A stretch of DNA of 64,000 nucleotides from Ciona savignyi (GCA_000149265.1 CH002592.1:257927-321926); one strand, 5' to 3'. Counted from the first letter of the stretch, positions 23,509 through 36,645 are shown. Program-made: numbers and translations. Notes: generated from the sequence alone by a model not told the origin.

Positions 23509-23667
23509 TCAGATTTTTAGGAATGTTGAAAATGTGTAGCTTAGTAACAGCCCAAGATAAATCCCCCATAAAAATAATATAACCCAGTTTTGGTTTCTTT
23601 TTTGACGCCAATTTTGCATACGAGCTGCTAACTCGGCCTGGATAGGATTTTGTACTCGATATTTCAT
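23509..23667 (-). CDS. Small single-pass membrane protein candidate, 52 aa
   Basis: ATG 23667 to TGA 23509. It has an N-terminal half rich in Gln/Arg/Asn (AELAARMQNWRQKRNQN) and a 20-residue hydrophobic span (WVILFLWGIYLGLLLSY) ending five to ten residues before the stop. This is the layout of small mitochondrial or ER tail-anchored proteins. The positive N-terminal side suggests that the N-terminus faces the cytosol or matrix. I recognise no family. It sits about 500 bases upstream of the Gln-rich exon on the same strand, so it could be an upstream ORF or a separate gene. Evidence is sequence character only. Confidence 0.4.
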   Translation of the reverse strand: MKYRVQNPIQAELAARMQNWRQKRNQNWVILFLWGIYLGLLLSYTFSTFLKI

Positions 23668-25522
23668 ATTAAGTGGTAGTTGTACCAAACTATACTAGAA
23701 AACAACAATGGACTTTAAGTAACCTTAAAATTAGCTCAGAAAATCGCCTCAAATGAAACCAACCTTTCACTGAAACTATCAATCTTAATATCGCTTTATC
23801 AAATTAAAGAAATGTTAATGCATGTTGCTAATTTTAAGGTGTTAAGGTAAAAAATGTTTTTGGGATGGCAATGACAAATTATGAGAAAAAATCCAAAGGG
23901 AAAATGAGACAGACTAGGGAATCTAAGCAATTTTGCGATTTTTTTAGTTCAAAACATTTATAGCTGTTAAAATACCATTACATTAGTGAATGTAATACAA
24001 TGTTACCACGCATTTAAACCAGTTAAACACTTGAGAATAACACAAATCGAGAGTAAATTTTAATTCGAACGAAAATATTTTAAATTCCTTAACTCCCCAA
24101 ACTCAAACCTGCTCTTTACTTGTGACAGGCAAGGCCCCCAACAATGAAATTTTTATTAAATTTGTCATTTGTTAGACAACATCCGTCTAGAATTTTGGGT
24201 TATATATCTAGTTCTAGGGCAATTTCCCCTTGGACGTTAAAAACCAAAACATTTTTATTTTTAAATTTAGCATTTCAGAATATAGCGCCTAAAAGGCTGC
24301 TGCAATTTTGAAAAAAAATGGGAAGAAAACTTCCCTTCTTTTTGATCACAGAATCGCTGATGTTAAGTGTCAAGGAGGCATATATTTGGAAATCAACAAC
24401 AAATGGTGACAACCAGCACACCAGAGTGTTTTCCAACTATAGATTGCCACCTTATCGTGATTTGAGTTTCCAATGAAACTAACAAAAATGCCAAAAGGGT
24501 TGGAATTTTACTCCCATGGCAACGTCGCCCATGGAGGTAATATCGAATTGGTTTACCGTCAAACTACTCCTCCTCCTCACCGAAGTTGGTCGAAGAATCG
24601 GACTCAAACCCTGACAAAGCGATCACATAATGCTCTGTGGCATCAAACACAAGGCATGTGGCTCTCTTAGCTCCTTGCAGCAATAGCGATGAGGTTGTAG
24701 CATCTCGTATACAATCTATATTTGTTTTAATTTATTTATGTCTAAAATATTGTGTGTTTTTAACGTCGTTCTTTTACGTTTGAGGTTTCTCTCATGTGTT
24801 TTATTACTTTTCACGCGTTTATCACTTTGTACTGGCCTTTGTATTTCCCTTTTTCCACAGTTATTAAAACGTACAGATTTGAAACATCTCGCACGTAAAC
24901 TTTTCGCACTTCGTAAAATGCCGTGGATATAGTAAAAATTTGAACAGTAATAGCCTACAATAACGTACTAAGTAACTTTCTTTGCGAAACTAACTGTATA
25001 TTAAATGAGACGTAGAATACAACTAAACTTAATAAAGAGTTTGAGATTAAGACTTTACAAATCGTGGCTACTATAATAATTATTAGGCGTTCTGTGGAGA
25101 TTTAACGTATATACGTTTCTCGCCAGAGACTGTTATGCAGCATTCTAAAGCAAGCTTAGCCAACGCTCCAGCATCCAGCTTCAGAAAAGCGCGAGCCCAC
25201 AAGGTCTTCGCTGCCACCTTAGTAAAATTTCCACTGGCACATCAACTTTCAAATTTCACATTAAGCCAGGAAAGATGTACAACCTAAGTAGCGTAGCTAG
25301 CTCCATTCGGCAGACATAAAAAGCTTTAAGGCCAGCGCCTACTTAGGCAGGATTCCAAATGAAGAAAATCGGCGGCAGAAGGTTTGCATACAAGCCCAAT
25401 AGGCCATATGGTAAACTCTACAATTGTAAACACTACAAGCCACTGGAATGGGCTGGTTATTCAGTGTGCTACAGAAAAAAAATCACATTGACATCTGCAA
25501 CCAAACTTTCTCTCATTTTCAG
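23668..25522. other. Intergenic or intronic, nothing recognised
   Basis: AT-rich. The + strand frame at 24473-24670 has no flanking splice or domain support. No repeat family recognised. Confidence 0.35.
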
Positions 25523-25532
25523 TTGATTGCAG

Positions 25533-25817
25533 TTGCTTCACAATCTACCTGGAATGACATTTCGCATTCAGATCAGCGACCACAACAGCATCAATCCAGC
25601 CAAACTTCAATCTCGTCTATCGCAGCTTGTCTCTTATACTGTTGGGTCACGGTTCGTCAGGTCAACTGGTGCTGGCTTACTGATTCAATCCAATGAGTTC
25701 GATTACAAATCTATCTTTTCACTTAGGTTTCGTGCAGTTATCCAGACAGAGATTATTGCAATAAATTGTGTTGATAGGATTCTCCTTGTCTGGAACACAT
25801 CGTCATTCACAGTTATT
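25533..25817 (+). CDS. Exon-like block of an unknown gene
   Basis: A 95-codon open block lies between acceptor GATTGCAG|TTG (another AG is 10 bases earlier, after a pyrimidine run) and a strong donor ATT|GTAAGT. The translation has alternating hydrophobic strands and few low-complexity stretches (for example VRSTGAGLLIQSNEFDYKSI), suggesting a beta-rich extracellular or enzyme fold. I do not recognise a domain. It may belong with the block at 26449-26653 on the same strand, but the connecting exon was not established. Confidence 0.35.
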
Positions 25818-26448
25818 GTAAGTTTGCTAAAAAGGCTCTATTAAGCTTGAAGATATATAGTTCATTGCTGCAAGAGACAAGACTATGGCGTTTGGCAAAG
25901 GTTTGGTTTCTTGTGGTTGGATGCGCGTACCTTTGGCTTGTACTAGATATAACCTGAAGCTCCCTAGCTACTGTGACTTCGGATGACTCCAACAGAACTG
26001 AACTCTGTCTGTCACGGGAGGTTGATTTTATTCTTGGTTTACGCGAGCACAGCAAAATATACAACAAAGCTAGGGAACAAATCGTCTGTGCAAGTGATGG
26101 CAAGGTAGGTATACACAGTTTTTGGCTAATTGCCACGTTAATATGGTTGTCTTGCAGTATTAAGTTGTTCTCTGCTCTTTAGTCGTTGAACTGAAAAATA
26201 CGGTTATATAAGCGCTAAAGCGTTAAATGTATATATATTTTAAAAGCGTTAAAGTTCAAAATGCGGTCAGAGCTTTCAAAATGCGGTTTCAAAAAAATCT
26301 CCTGCTTTAGTATTGATCGTTATATTGTTACACGTTTTTAGGCTAAAGCGTTATTGTTTTTTTATATTTCTCAGCAATAAGCCGTTAAAGTTTATCCTTC
26401 CACAAATCCTGGTGCGTTTCAACAATGTTGTAAATGAAAGTTATTCAG

Positions 26449-26653
26449 ACACCTGGTTCCGGGTATGTGGACTCTATCGTGGGAGAATAAAAATAATGAC
26501 GTACACAGTACACATTTACTTTTGCGAATTCTTAACATGACCCAATTAAACTTGGAGGAAGTTGATGGGTCACGTAATGGATCCAGCACCTCATTTATCG
26601 GCCCCGAACCATTCCTCAATATTTCTGTCTGCTCAGTGAGGACAGAATTAAAG
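26449..26653 (+). CDS. Second exon-like block of an unknown gene
   Basis: Between acceptor TTATTCAG|ACA and a weak donor AAAG|GTTTGC there is one continuously open frame of 68 codons. It has several N-glycosylation sequons (NMT, NGS, NIS) and a single Cys, suggesting an extracellular segment. Family unknown. The weak donor lowers confidence. Confidence 0.28.
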
Positions 26654-29158
26654 GTTTGCTTTAGTCTACTATAAAAAAATTGGCCAATAAAATAGGGTGG
26701 TTTAATAAAATATAAAATATTGCAGTGACTAAAGAAACATAATAAAAACTACAACAAACGCTACTGTACCTTATCGTTAGCTACACTCACGTCTCAAAAC
26801 TTCACAATAAATGCCAAATACTAAAAAATGCTGAATTCTCTTTCGGAAAACGAGAACTTAACTCCCAAATTTATTCAGATCGGACAGCGGTAAAAGCGAG
26901 AAAAACAATTAGTGGTGAAAACCAATCTGTGCTTGCGGGAAAATTCAGTGGGAACGCCTATAGATGGTGTACAACCAATTAAGACCTCTATGCGCGGCAG
27001 GATGTGACGAGTGGCACCCATAAGTCTTGTTTTTAAACGAGTGTGTTACTTCCGCCGGTGAAGTAACGCGGTTGCTTTGGTTTGAAAATAACTCGTATCG
27101 AATAAATGAACCGACAGTTTGTTACCTCGAATTATAATTACGGCGATTACAAACGGAGATACAGGGATGATACGGACGGAGATACAGACTCACCAAACTT
27201 TGGCTTTAAAACCGGAACGGAAAAAATACGGTGTCGGATAAATTACTGTACTGCAGTCTGTACGGCGACTAAATCAGAAAGAAAGCATGTTCAAACACGC
27301 GGTCGGCTATGGATATTTTAACACAAACTCCCATTGTGACGTATTTGGCTGTAATGCAATTTAAGATTTATCATAGACATCAATAAAACAATAATGGGTC
27401 GATATATCTTACAGAGTGTTTTGCTGAGTAACAATGGTGGTGATTCCCCATATTTTAATTTGAAAGCAGCATGTGCTAGGCTGCTCACCGGTGTTCTCGT
27501 TTAGCTGTAAAGTTTTGTAATCATGAAGCAGTGCTTTGTAAAATAAAGGTCTTGGTTGTACACCTGCTAGCTGTTTTGTTGAAAAAAAGTTGCCGATGTA
27601 CGAAGAGGTATGGGCGTAAATAAAGTCCAAGTTTGGACTTGAAGGGGTGTGAAAGGGAGAAGCAGGTAAGATATACACTGGGCTCAAAATCCAAGCTTCA
27701 ATTTGAAATTGAGAAAAAATCTAAGACTTCCTATGTCAGGATTTTGAGTGACAGCTGTTTATGTGAGGTCAGATTGCATTGGGGAGATAGGGAGAGTAAT
27801 TAGTTTAACGCTTCCTATAGTTTGGCTATCGTCAGACAAAGCAGTATATTGGACCAGATCTATCCTTTTCAAAGAAAATCCTGAGTCTGCCTCTATACCA
27901 GTTGCGATCTGCTCTTTATATCAATATCAGTCATGCCAATCTGGCAAAGAACCCATCCTCATGCGCACTGCATGTGCAACCTGTGCCACTGTCGAGCATT
28001 TAATGAAACCAGACGGTAAAACTTTAAAGTTTTTATTATTTTATCCCGGTCAAACATTTAGTCAGCTTCTTTTAGAAGACTGTGCGACTTGACTGCTATA
28101 TCACAGATAGCTCAAGGGATTTGAAGTAACAGGCTTTCTACGGACGAAACATCTGATCCCGTGGCTTCCATGAAATCCGTCCACAATAATGAAAATGTTG
28201 GAAGTACAACAAACCTCCACGCAGAAAGTGTCGAAATCAATCAAACAAAAGGATGACTGAGTTGGTCAGAACGGAAATTCTGATGCGTAATTTACCAAAA
28301 ACTTGAATATGCAAATCCAGGGTAAAACCTGCAGAACAGTCAACTCGTTTGGTCATTTCTGCCCTTTTTAAACGGTGTGGGAATGAGACACTAGCGCTTT
28401 GTTGTGTTATCAATATGTAAGCAGGCATTGTTGCATCATCAATACATAAATTTGGATTGTTACGTCACAATATAAATGCATATTGTTGCTTAATTAAAAT
28501 AATTGCGAATTTGCTTTTTTAACTCAAATGTTTATTTTCCTCCTTTAATTGAATAATAACATGCGTACTTTAAATAAAGCTTAAATTCTCATATATTTCT
28601 TGATAAAACCAATATATTCGCGTCCAAATATCAATTGAATTTTTAAACATTGTTTATTTACAACTAAAGTTGTGCGGACAAATCACCCGACTTACCTCTA
28701 TTGGCTGTTCAGGCTCCATTATAGCTATCGGACTCGTATCTCACTCTCCGAGTAATCAACGAGTGCTCGTTGTCTCTGGGGTATTAGAAATAGCGTCACC
28801 CACGATTATGTGTTAAATTTAAACAAATCTTAATTGCTCTTCTAAAGGGTTGATAAACCAGCGATTAAATGAACAACCAGTGGGCGAAATAGAGGCTACG
28901 TGCATTTCACCAGATGGCGCAAGAGTTTTACAATTGCCCCATTTATCACGCAAGCTACACGAGGTTGTACGATCTTAAGGTCGATTGGTTAACACGAATA
29001 ATACATATACCGACTTATCTAAACACAAAAATATTTTAGAGGTTATTAGCGCAAAATGTCTGTGACATAAAGAACAGTAAGTTTTGCATTTTTTTGATGA
29101 TTCATTAAAATGTATAAGGATAACTTTACTAGAATGTTCCATATTTGATATGGTTCGT
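26654..29158. other. No recognised gene; one exon-like frame
   Basis: The + strand frame at 27748-28092 is open for 114 codons and contains a Cys-rich stretch (YQYQSCQSGKEPILMRTACATC) with a possible donor ACG|GTAAAA at about 28015. This could be another exon of the 25.5-26.7 kb candidate, but the frames and phases do not connect it clearly. The rest is AT-rich with nothing recognised. Confidence 0.3.
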
Positions 29159-29555
29159 TACGAATATTAGAATTGTATCGTTAAATGGGGTTCGCCGTCG
29201 ATAGCTCCACTTGGGGCGCAATTGAGCAATTTGGGTCCTAAGTCTGGCGGCAAAAACTAAAGCTGATATTCTCCACACGTTTTGTAGGGTTTGTGTGTTA
29301 CCGGTATGATAGTTACATAACATTAGATGTTTTTAGACCGCAGTTCTGAATTAAGTTCCGTGTATAAGAATATATATATCCTTAAACTAGAATATATCTA
29401 TTGACAAACTTAGTATAGGCCAGCTTAGTTTAGTGCAGATTGCAGTATGTGGCGATTGTATTGATAGCAGAACAGCGACGGGCAGATAGTTATTATATAT
29501 TATTCCGCAGACCTTTGGTTAAATTCCAACATAATTGCCTTGAGTTTTCTTTATA

Positions 29556-31615
29556 ATGAATGTGAGACAGTTACAAGCAGAGTTGAGAAAAAGGGGAGCA
29601 AAGATTTCAGGAAGAAAGCATGAGCTTATTGAAAGGTAATTGGACTAAATGAAGGTAGAGTTTGTGATAGATAAGTAGATTTATACAGAAACAGACAGAG
29701 AAGTGTATACAGTGGGCGTTTGGGGGGTTTTAATGTATAACATTGTTTCCCAGACTTCAATCATATCAGAAGCATAATGACTTTCGTCCAACGCCAGTCG
29801 ATATTCCCCAAGCTATTTTTCCGAATTGGCCACTTGAAGGTTTTAGACAATTAACAACAGAGCATCGCCAGTTAGTAGGCCTACCAACAATTACCGATGC
29901 ACATATGGATGGATACTTTCGGTATAGATTGGCCTGCGATCGTCTTTGTACCAATGACATAAAAGCTATCACAAAGGGGAAACTGATGTTTGAAAGCAAT
30001 ATGACAGAGACATGCAGCAGCAACACAACTCATGAAAATGGCCATGTTTTCTTCTCGGCCTTGATCAGGGCATCGATGCAAAAACGGGTTAGTGTAGACT
30101 TGTTGTACATACAATGGTGATATAGTTTAAATTCTAAAAACCAACAAAGTACCGTATAGTTAATGTGTTTCAGGTATGTTACTACACCAAACTGAAAGTA
30201 TCGGACATAGGAATAATAAACTCTGATTGTGAATGTGCATCGGGAACAGGGCCACATGGAACTTGCAAACACATCGCTGCTTTGTTACTCATGTTGCAGT
30301 GTTTTAAAGATACTGGAGAGCTGCGATTGCTTAGAAGTTGTACAGACAATCTCCAGACATTTCCTAGACCATTAAGTGATTACAATGGTATTTATGAGTG
30401 TTTTCTTATTATACATACATATAGTTATTATACATATGAATATTTGAAATTTCCATTTATGAAATGTATGAAAGTTTTTAACATATTGTATAGAAACTGA
30501 TTTATGTGCATCTAAAAAAAAATCTAGTTAGTTGTTTTATTTTTTATAGGTTCACCAATAAAAGCTGAGCAACTAGGTGGAAAAAGAAGCGCTTCGATGG
30601 ATGACCCCAGACCAGCACAGTACAGAAATGCTTGTGGGTATGAGGACCACGTTCGAAACCTGGTGTTTAACTTCTGCGGCGGAAGTAACACAGATATGCC
30701 TATGCGCTATTTGTATTCAAGAGCAAGCCTATCTGATGCTGTTAAAGATCATGATTATCTGAAAAACAAATTTACAGAGTATTGGGTGGATCAAGGTGTG
30801 GCGGTAAGAGATTACTATACATTATAATTTATTATAATATTGTAATGGGTATTTATTTTAAACAAAATCCGGTTTATTAATTATGGTGTTACCGTACTAA
30901 ATGTTAATTTTAAGTATTACCAATTTAACTACTATCTGTAGGTATCAATGGAAGACTCCATTTATTTAGAGAAAAGAACACGGCGCCAGGCACAGAGTGA
31001 AGTGTGGCACATAGAACGTCAATGGAGGATTACAGCCAGTAAGTTTGGAGCTGTATGTCACGCCACAGAGAAAAGAAACATGGAAAGCCTTTGTGGAGAT
31101 ATCCTTAATCCACCATTGTTAAACACTTTACCAATACTACATGGTCGACAGTTCGAATCCGCCGCTGTTGATCTTTTTAGCAAAAAAACACAACTGACAG
31201 TCCACCCATCAGGGTTATTTGTAAATCCAGCCTGGCCCTTTCTCGGTGCTACACCAGATGGAGTTATTGATGCAGACCACATTGTAGAAGTTAAGTGCCC
31301 ATACATTGGACGAGAAAACAAATATATTCAGCCTGGGAAAGAGTTTTCATTTTTAAAACTCATTGAAAACAAAGTATGCTTGAATAGGTCACATTCGTAC
31401 TATAATCAAATACAGGGTCAATTAGCTATAAGTGATAGAAAATGGTGCTATTTTATTTGTGTTTACACCCATGTGTTAATGAGAAAAATTTGTTTGTTGA
31501 AAAAATCGGCTTTGATAAATTTTTTTGGGAGCAAAGTATGCTTCCTAAACTTAAAGCTTTTTATTTTAACTGTTTTAGAAAGCATGTAGCTTCATTTGCA
31601 AAATCACTACAATAA
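29556..31615 (+). CDS. Transposon-encoded SAP-SWIM-YqaJ nuclease, five exons
   Basis: Exons 29556-29635, 29754-30087, 30174-30387, 30550-30803 and 30942-31615 join in frame through GT-AG introns of 86-162 bases. Exon 1 encodes a SAP-like DNA-binding helix pair (VRQLQAELRKRGAKISGRK). Exon 3 has a SWIM zinc finger, Cys-X-Cys then GTCKH (CECASGTGPHGTCKH). Exon 5 is a lambda-exonuclease/YqaJ-like nuclease: ITASKFGAV, HGRQFESAAVDLF, then the catalytic strands LGATPDGVID and HIVEVKCPY (Asp, Glu-X-Lys) and YYNQIQGQLAIS. At the CCC run 31468-31470 the frame breaks. As read it stops at 31589, but the next frame carries a typical YqaJ C-terminus to TAA 31613-31615. Role: presumably DNA end processing during transposition or repair. 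Confidence 0.82.
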
Positions 31616-31689
31616 TAAATAAAGCTGTTTTGAATGATTGATTTTTTTTATTAAAATAAAAACAAAAGAACAAGTTGGTACAAATCATT

Positions 31690-33222
31690 TCAAGCAAGCT
31701 TGCTCACAATAGAGTTTCTAAAATTAGATATCATGAAACATAGATACACTATTCTTCCTCCTAGGTTAACCTTAGTGTGTTGCAAATCTTGTTTAAGTAT
31801 TTTGAATGTTTTGCTTAATCCGATGACTCTTTCCACATGTATTCTCTTTGATGCAATACGACGATCACAGACAACTTCCTCAGCAGACAGTTGGGTCTTT
31901 CCTTGCAATGTATGTGGTGTGTTTACTTGAACTCCCTTACTTGCAAACAAATCCTGAACCATAATCCCACGGTCTGCCATGATGCTATCTTCTGTACTAA
32001 ACATAGGTTGTTTCAGGAGTGCAGACCTTTCAATTATTTGGCGATCGGTTGTTCTTCCTCCATAAGCATTGGAAATAAACGACACCAATCCATTCGGTGA
32101 ACATCCAATCATAACCTTTAAAGTGTTTTTGTTTTTGTAGCTTGAAAAGGTAGCACTCTGTGAGTTTACATTTGTGGGTTTGTGGATAGGAAACTCTGTA
32201 GCATCCAAAATCACTCTGGTTTTGGGAAATTTCATTTTAAAATCTGTTGGCATATACTCTTGTACAGTTTGGGAATTTGGCCAAATATTTATTTCCTTAA
32301 GTTGAAAATACATAAAATTGATCCAAGTTACAACAATAGAACTAACTGTAGTTTGTGAAATGTTAAACATAAGTCCCAATTCAAAATCTTCCTTACATTG
32401 TCTTAATTTCATTAATGTCAAAAAAAGCTGTTCTTTAGGATTTAATTTTACACACTGATATTCTAAATTGTAAGCAGCTTGACCTAAAACATTAAAAAAA
32501 ATTTAAAATGGCTATAATTGTTGAAACCGCAGTAGTAATGCATAGCTGCATCATTTTTCTTATATAACTTTAAAGGTGAAAGTGCTAGTCCAGGTAGGTC
32601 ACATTGAGTAGCAGCAGAAGACAGGGACTGTGCTTTTTTACATACAGGGGCAACATTCTGCACAATAATTTCAAGTTGCGCCTCAGGCACCTCCTCAACA
32701 ATTACTGGAGCCGGTAATAATGTAATGGGATCTGCACGCTTTGATCTTCTGCAGCTTGATTTGGATGCTGGTTTTTGAAATGGAAATATAGAAGGTACCG
32801 CTGAGGGTAGAAGTCTCTTCTGTTTTTCTAGGAAATAAAAAGCATAGTCATTAAATTATGTTAGCTAGGTCTATATAATTTGTTGTATGTTTACACACTA
32901 TGGACCAGCGGACCAGCCTGGAAAGTATGGCAGATCTTGACGAGGTATTCAGGTTCACATCCCGACGCAACGCAAAAATGGTTGTAATTTCAAAGTGTGT
33001 AATTTGTAAAGTACCTGTAAATTCCGAGTAATCTGTTGATTTAAAATGATCTTGACAAACACGATCAGATGGTCCAGCATTCCACAATTTGTTGGTTCCG
33101 GAAAAATTTCGCTTTATTGCTACCCTCCACTGCATTCTTAATTCTTTCTTTTTGTCTGCATTCGGAAATGTGTGGCCACCCTTTCGACTTTTGCATTGTG
33201 GCACGCAACAGTATTGAGGCAT
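31690..33222 (-). pseudogene. THAP + DDE_Tnp_4 transposase, frameshifted
   Basis: Exon 1 (33222-33015) starts MPQYCCVPQCKSRKGG and contains a THAP-type C2CH finger: Cys-X4-Cys, an invariant-like Trp, and Cys-X2-His in VCQDHF. Donor CAG|GTACTT joins acceptor TTTCCTAG at about 32831, phase 1. The second exon reads through a Ser/Pro linker to the helix region before the catalytic domain. It then meets a run of eight T (minus strand; 32494-32501) where the frame changes; one more T would restore it. The DDE_Tnp_4 core follows to TAG at 31690: VILDATEFPI (first Asp), NAYGGRTTDRQI (second Asp) and, after IMADRG, a late Glu in RIHVERVIG. A cut-and-paste transposase for the element; probably inactive as read. 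Confidence 0.85.
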
Positions 33223-33385
33223 ATTTAAAAGGCGAACTTGCTTGCTAATAAATTACTGAACGTTGACAGCATAGGCCTATTACCGTAGAATACTACTTAT
33301 GCTGTTGCTATGAAGGACCCAAATTCAGGTTGCGCCACCATGCGGAATTCAAGCCGTTTAACCCCATTGTATACGAATATTAGAA

Positions 33386-36300
33386 AGCATTTTTTACATA
33401 ATACATAATATCAGGAAAATAAGTGCACAGTTGCGACATATAAAGACCACCTATTTGGAAATAGCATCTGCATATATAAGAAAATCATAACTACCATATA
33501 TATAGATTATTAATATATCTGCGGATTGTTAAGTAACATTGGTTGCAATGGATAAAACGCGTGTGAATTGAATGTAGCTTTTGGACGTGTAAACTGTGTC
33601 ATATGTTTGCATCCATTTTTCAAGTATTTTTATGGAGCGTAACCACCACTATGCTCATTAATATTGGTGAAACATATGCGAGTGGTTTCATATGTTACAA
33701 CATTACCACCAACATCAATATTATGGGGTCGCTTATCCCAGTCTGTTACATCGTTCGTTCGAAATGTACAAATAATTTCTCGCTTGTATCTAAAGACAAA
33801 CATCGTCTAAAGCTAAAGTCTAAAAACCATGTGGTATTATAAAATGTAGCAATGTCCTAATTATATGCTGCACATCGGAGTAACTCTGGAAACTGGCTTA
33901 TGATTACGATGTATCTGAAGAATAATCGTGGATTGATCATAAAAATACACGTTTTTTTACGATTTACTAGTCGTAGATATAAATCCTTTATAGAGTCATC
34001 ATTCCCTATTCATTAAAGAAGTAAAATAACTTTACATCTAGATGTCGCTAGAGAAAAAAACGACAACATCTATCAGAATGTTTAATTAAAGCTTTGCAGC
34101 ATGGTTTGGTAATAACTACCGGAAAGTGGGTATGATGCATAATGGTTGTATATCATGTGTCGCGTAACAAAGGATGATGAACGACTGTTGACGTTTCAGT
34201 TTTTCACCTTTCCCTTTGCACGTATGTTTGCATAGCCACCCACCATTATAATCTACTCAGCAGATTATGTAAAAGGCATGGGACGTAAAATATGAAATGC
34301 CATTAAAAAGTAGGTAAGTAACTTTGCAACCACCCACTATATTTTGTGAAATAAATCCAGAGTAATAAAGTGGTAAACAACTCTACAACTACGTAAACAC
34401 GAATTTGACGCAAATATTTTATAACTTTAGTGGCCAGGCAGTTGGCAATAGGTATTCTAACGAATATCGGTGTCAAAACGTCCCTTTAAGTTAGTTACCC
34501 CATGCAAAATAAAGCTTGTCCGTCCACCAGGCATTACTATGTTATCTTTACTGCGCATATTCGCATTAGAGAATGTTCCACACTATTATTCACCAAAGAC
34601 AACCACAATATTATTGTGTTTTTTTTTACAATATACAAATATGTACTATTATTTTGTTTATTATACCACTAAAAACCACTTAATATTTTTGTGTGAATTT
34701 TAACTCGATTAAGACATTATTATTGTGTGTATTTCATTATAAACAACAGACAACCACACACTATTACTGTGTTATTTCTACCACTGTTACACATTTTTGT
34801 TTTTTTACAATTATTCGCCATTTTACACAATGATTATAACGTGTAAGATTGGTTTAAATATCATTCGGTGTTAGTCTGGGTAAAAAATTACTAGACATTC
34901 CCGGAACACAGTGAAATAATGGTTTGATTTAAACGAGAAGCAATGTTTTAACAGTTCTGTTAACAGTTCTGTAATGCAAGAACAGAATTATAAAATCCAG
35001 AGTATTTAAAGCCGGACTTTTATGTTTGATTAATGTATAAACCCAGTGCAAACTCTGATGTTACACGACAGTGGCCACCTTTGCCTACTAATCCCTCTAT
35101 TTGCCTATTCACAAGGATCAAAATCAATATCATATTATTAATATGTTATTTTTGCACTAACCTTTTTCTTCGGAGATTCCACAGCCCGAATAGATTCTGT
35201 TTCTATAAATTTGTATCAAGTACTTGTTACAGAGCTATAAGCTAACATATAGTGCCATAGTCGATTCATATCATTATTTAAGGAGATATGACACGCATGT
35301 TACGTCATATCCATTTCCTCCAAAGTTCTTTCCTCATTCCATCGGTGCGTCCATTGTGTATCAACAATGCTATGTGTGGGAAGTATTCTGAACATTTCCT
35401 CTCTTGCAACGCTATGTGGTGATAATGTATTACCGATGTAGCTAAACTGCATAAATACTTGAAACAAATCAATGCAGAGTGTGAAAGCGATCTATGGTTT
35501 AATACAATGTGGCAAATGCCTGTGTGTAGTAATTTTATTCAATAACCGAATCTCTCCTATTTAGCGGCAAGATCTAATCCTAAACTTAATATGTTAAACT
35601 GTATATATTTAAGTGTACAGTATATATAAAACAAGCAACTCTCAGCAACAGTGATATCTTTTAATAGATTGGTGTTTTTTATTCAGTTTACCCCATCCTT
35701 CTAATCAACATGGCACGAAATAACCCAAATTTTATCTTGGTCTATTATATCCATATTGAAGTGGTGTGTTTTGTATAAACTGATCTAGGTGAACATTTAG
35801 TCATATAACGTTAAACCAGGTTGATATATTGATTCCCATTTATATTACCCTTTGGCGCCAGATAACGGTCGCGATTACTAAAAATAACCAAAGCAGAAGC
35901 AACAAAATACCGAAGGTCGTCGGACATAGAAACAATACATAATGCCTTTATTGTAAAACATAATACTGTATAACAATGGTCGTCGCCTTCGAAGGAGATC
36001 TATATTTGATCGCGTAATACATAGAATTTATCATAAATATGACTTAAAATGCCCAAATTTCTTAAATTATAACTCACGACAATTAAATATTTAAATCATT
36101 CAGTGGTGCGTTATAATCACATATTTCTTTCGGCATTTTACAGATACTAAAACTCTTTTAATAAACAAAAATAAAATTGACCTTCGTTAAGGAACACTCA
36201 GTTTGTAAATCGATATGTCCTGCTCGGTGTTCGAAGTTGCAACTTTCACCGAATGCGTGTGTGTACATTCGACTCGTCCTACACCTTATGGTGGGAAAGC

Positions 36301-36645
36301 ATATGATACGCCTCTTTTTTGCGTTTACCAAAAAAATGGTTCGTTTACCTTGAATCGGTGGTCTTAGACCGAAAACCTAAGTGCTATTTGGAAGCATTAT
36401 TCACTTCGAGTAGTATCCGTACTAGTTAGATTAGACACTCTCCATGAGTATATCCACAGCGTACATTCTGGATCTTTAAAACGTTTTTAGGCTTAAAATA
36501 AATAAGTAATAAAATGCAGATTAAAGAATGCGAACACCCCAACGTACTATGCAATAATTTCCATTTACGATACGAGCTGTAATTTTCTCAATATTTCTTC
36601 AATTATGCAAAAGTAATTACACCTTCCACAGTTGAGTCGCTAAGG
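33386..36645. other. Long region with no recognised gene
   Basis: Both strands show only short AT-driven frames. At 34560-34830 a degenerate motif of the type ACAACCACACTATTATTGTGTT recurs about three times. No exon-like block with strong splice sites was found. Confidence 0.45.

Larger units (their letters stand above)
29173..33371. mobile_element. DNA transposon with YqaJ nuclease and THAP/DDE transposase genes
   Basis: Imperfect terminal inverted repeats lie at 29183-29240 and 33313-33368. They share AATGGGGTT at the outer side and AATTTGGGTCCT at the inner side, with GGCGCAA between. A 14-base direct repeat TACGAATATTAGAA flanks the whole (29159-29172 and 33372-33385). Two convergent genes fill the interior: a nuclease gene on the + strand (29556-31615) and a transposase gene on the minus strand (33222-31690). 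A DDE transposase paired with a YqaJ exonuclease recalls the ISL2EU/IS4EU group of eukaryotic transposons as I remember it; Kolobok or Harbinger relatives are alternatives. Both genes carry a one-base frame break, so the copy is probably inactive or imperfectly assembled. Confidence 0.85.
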
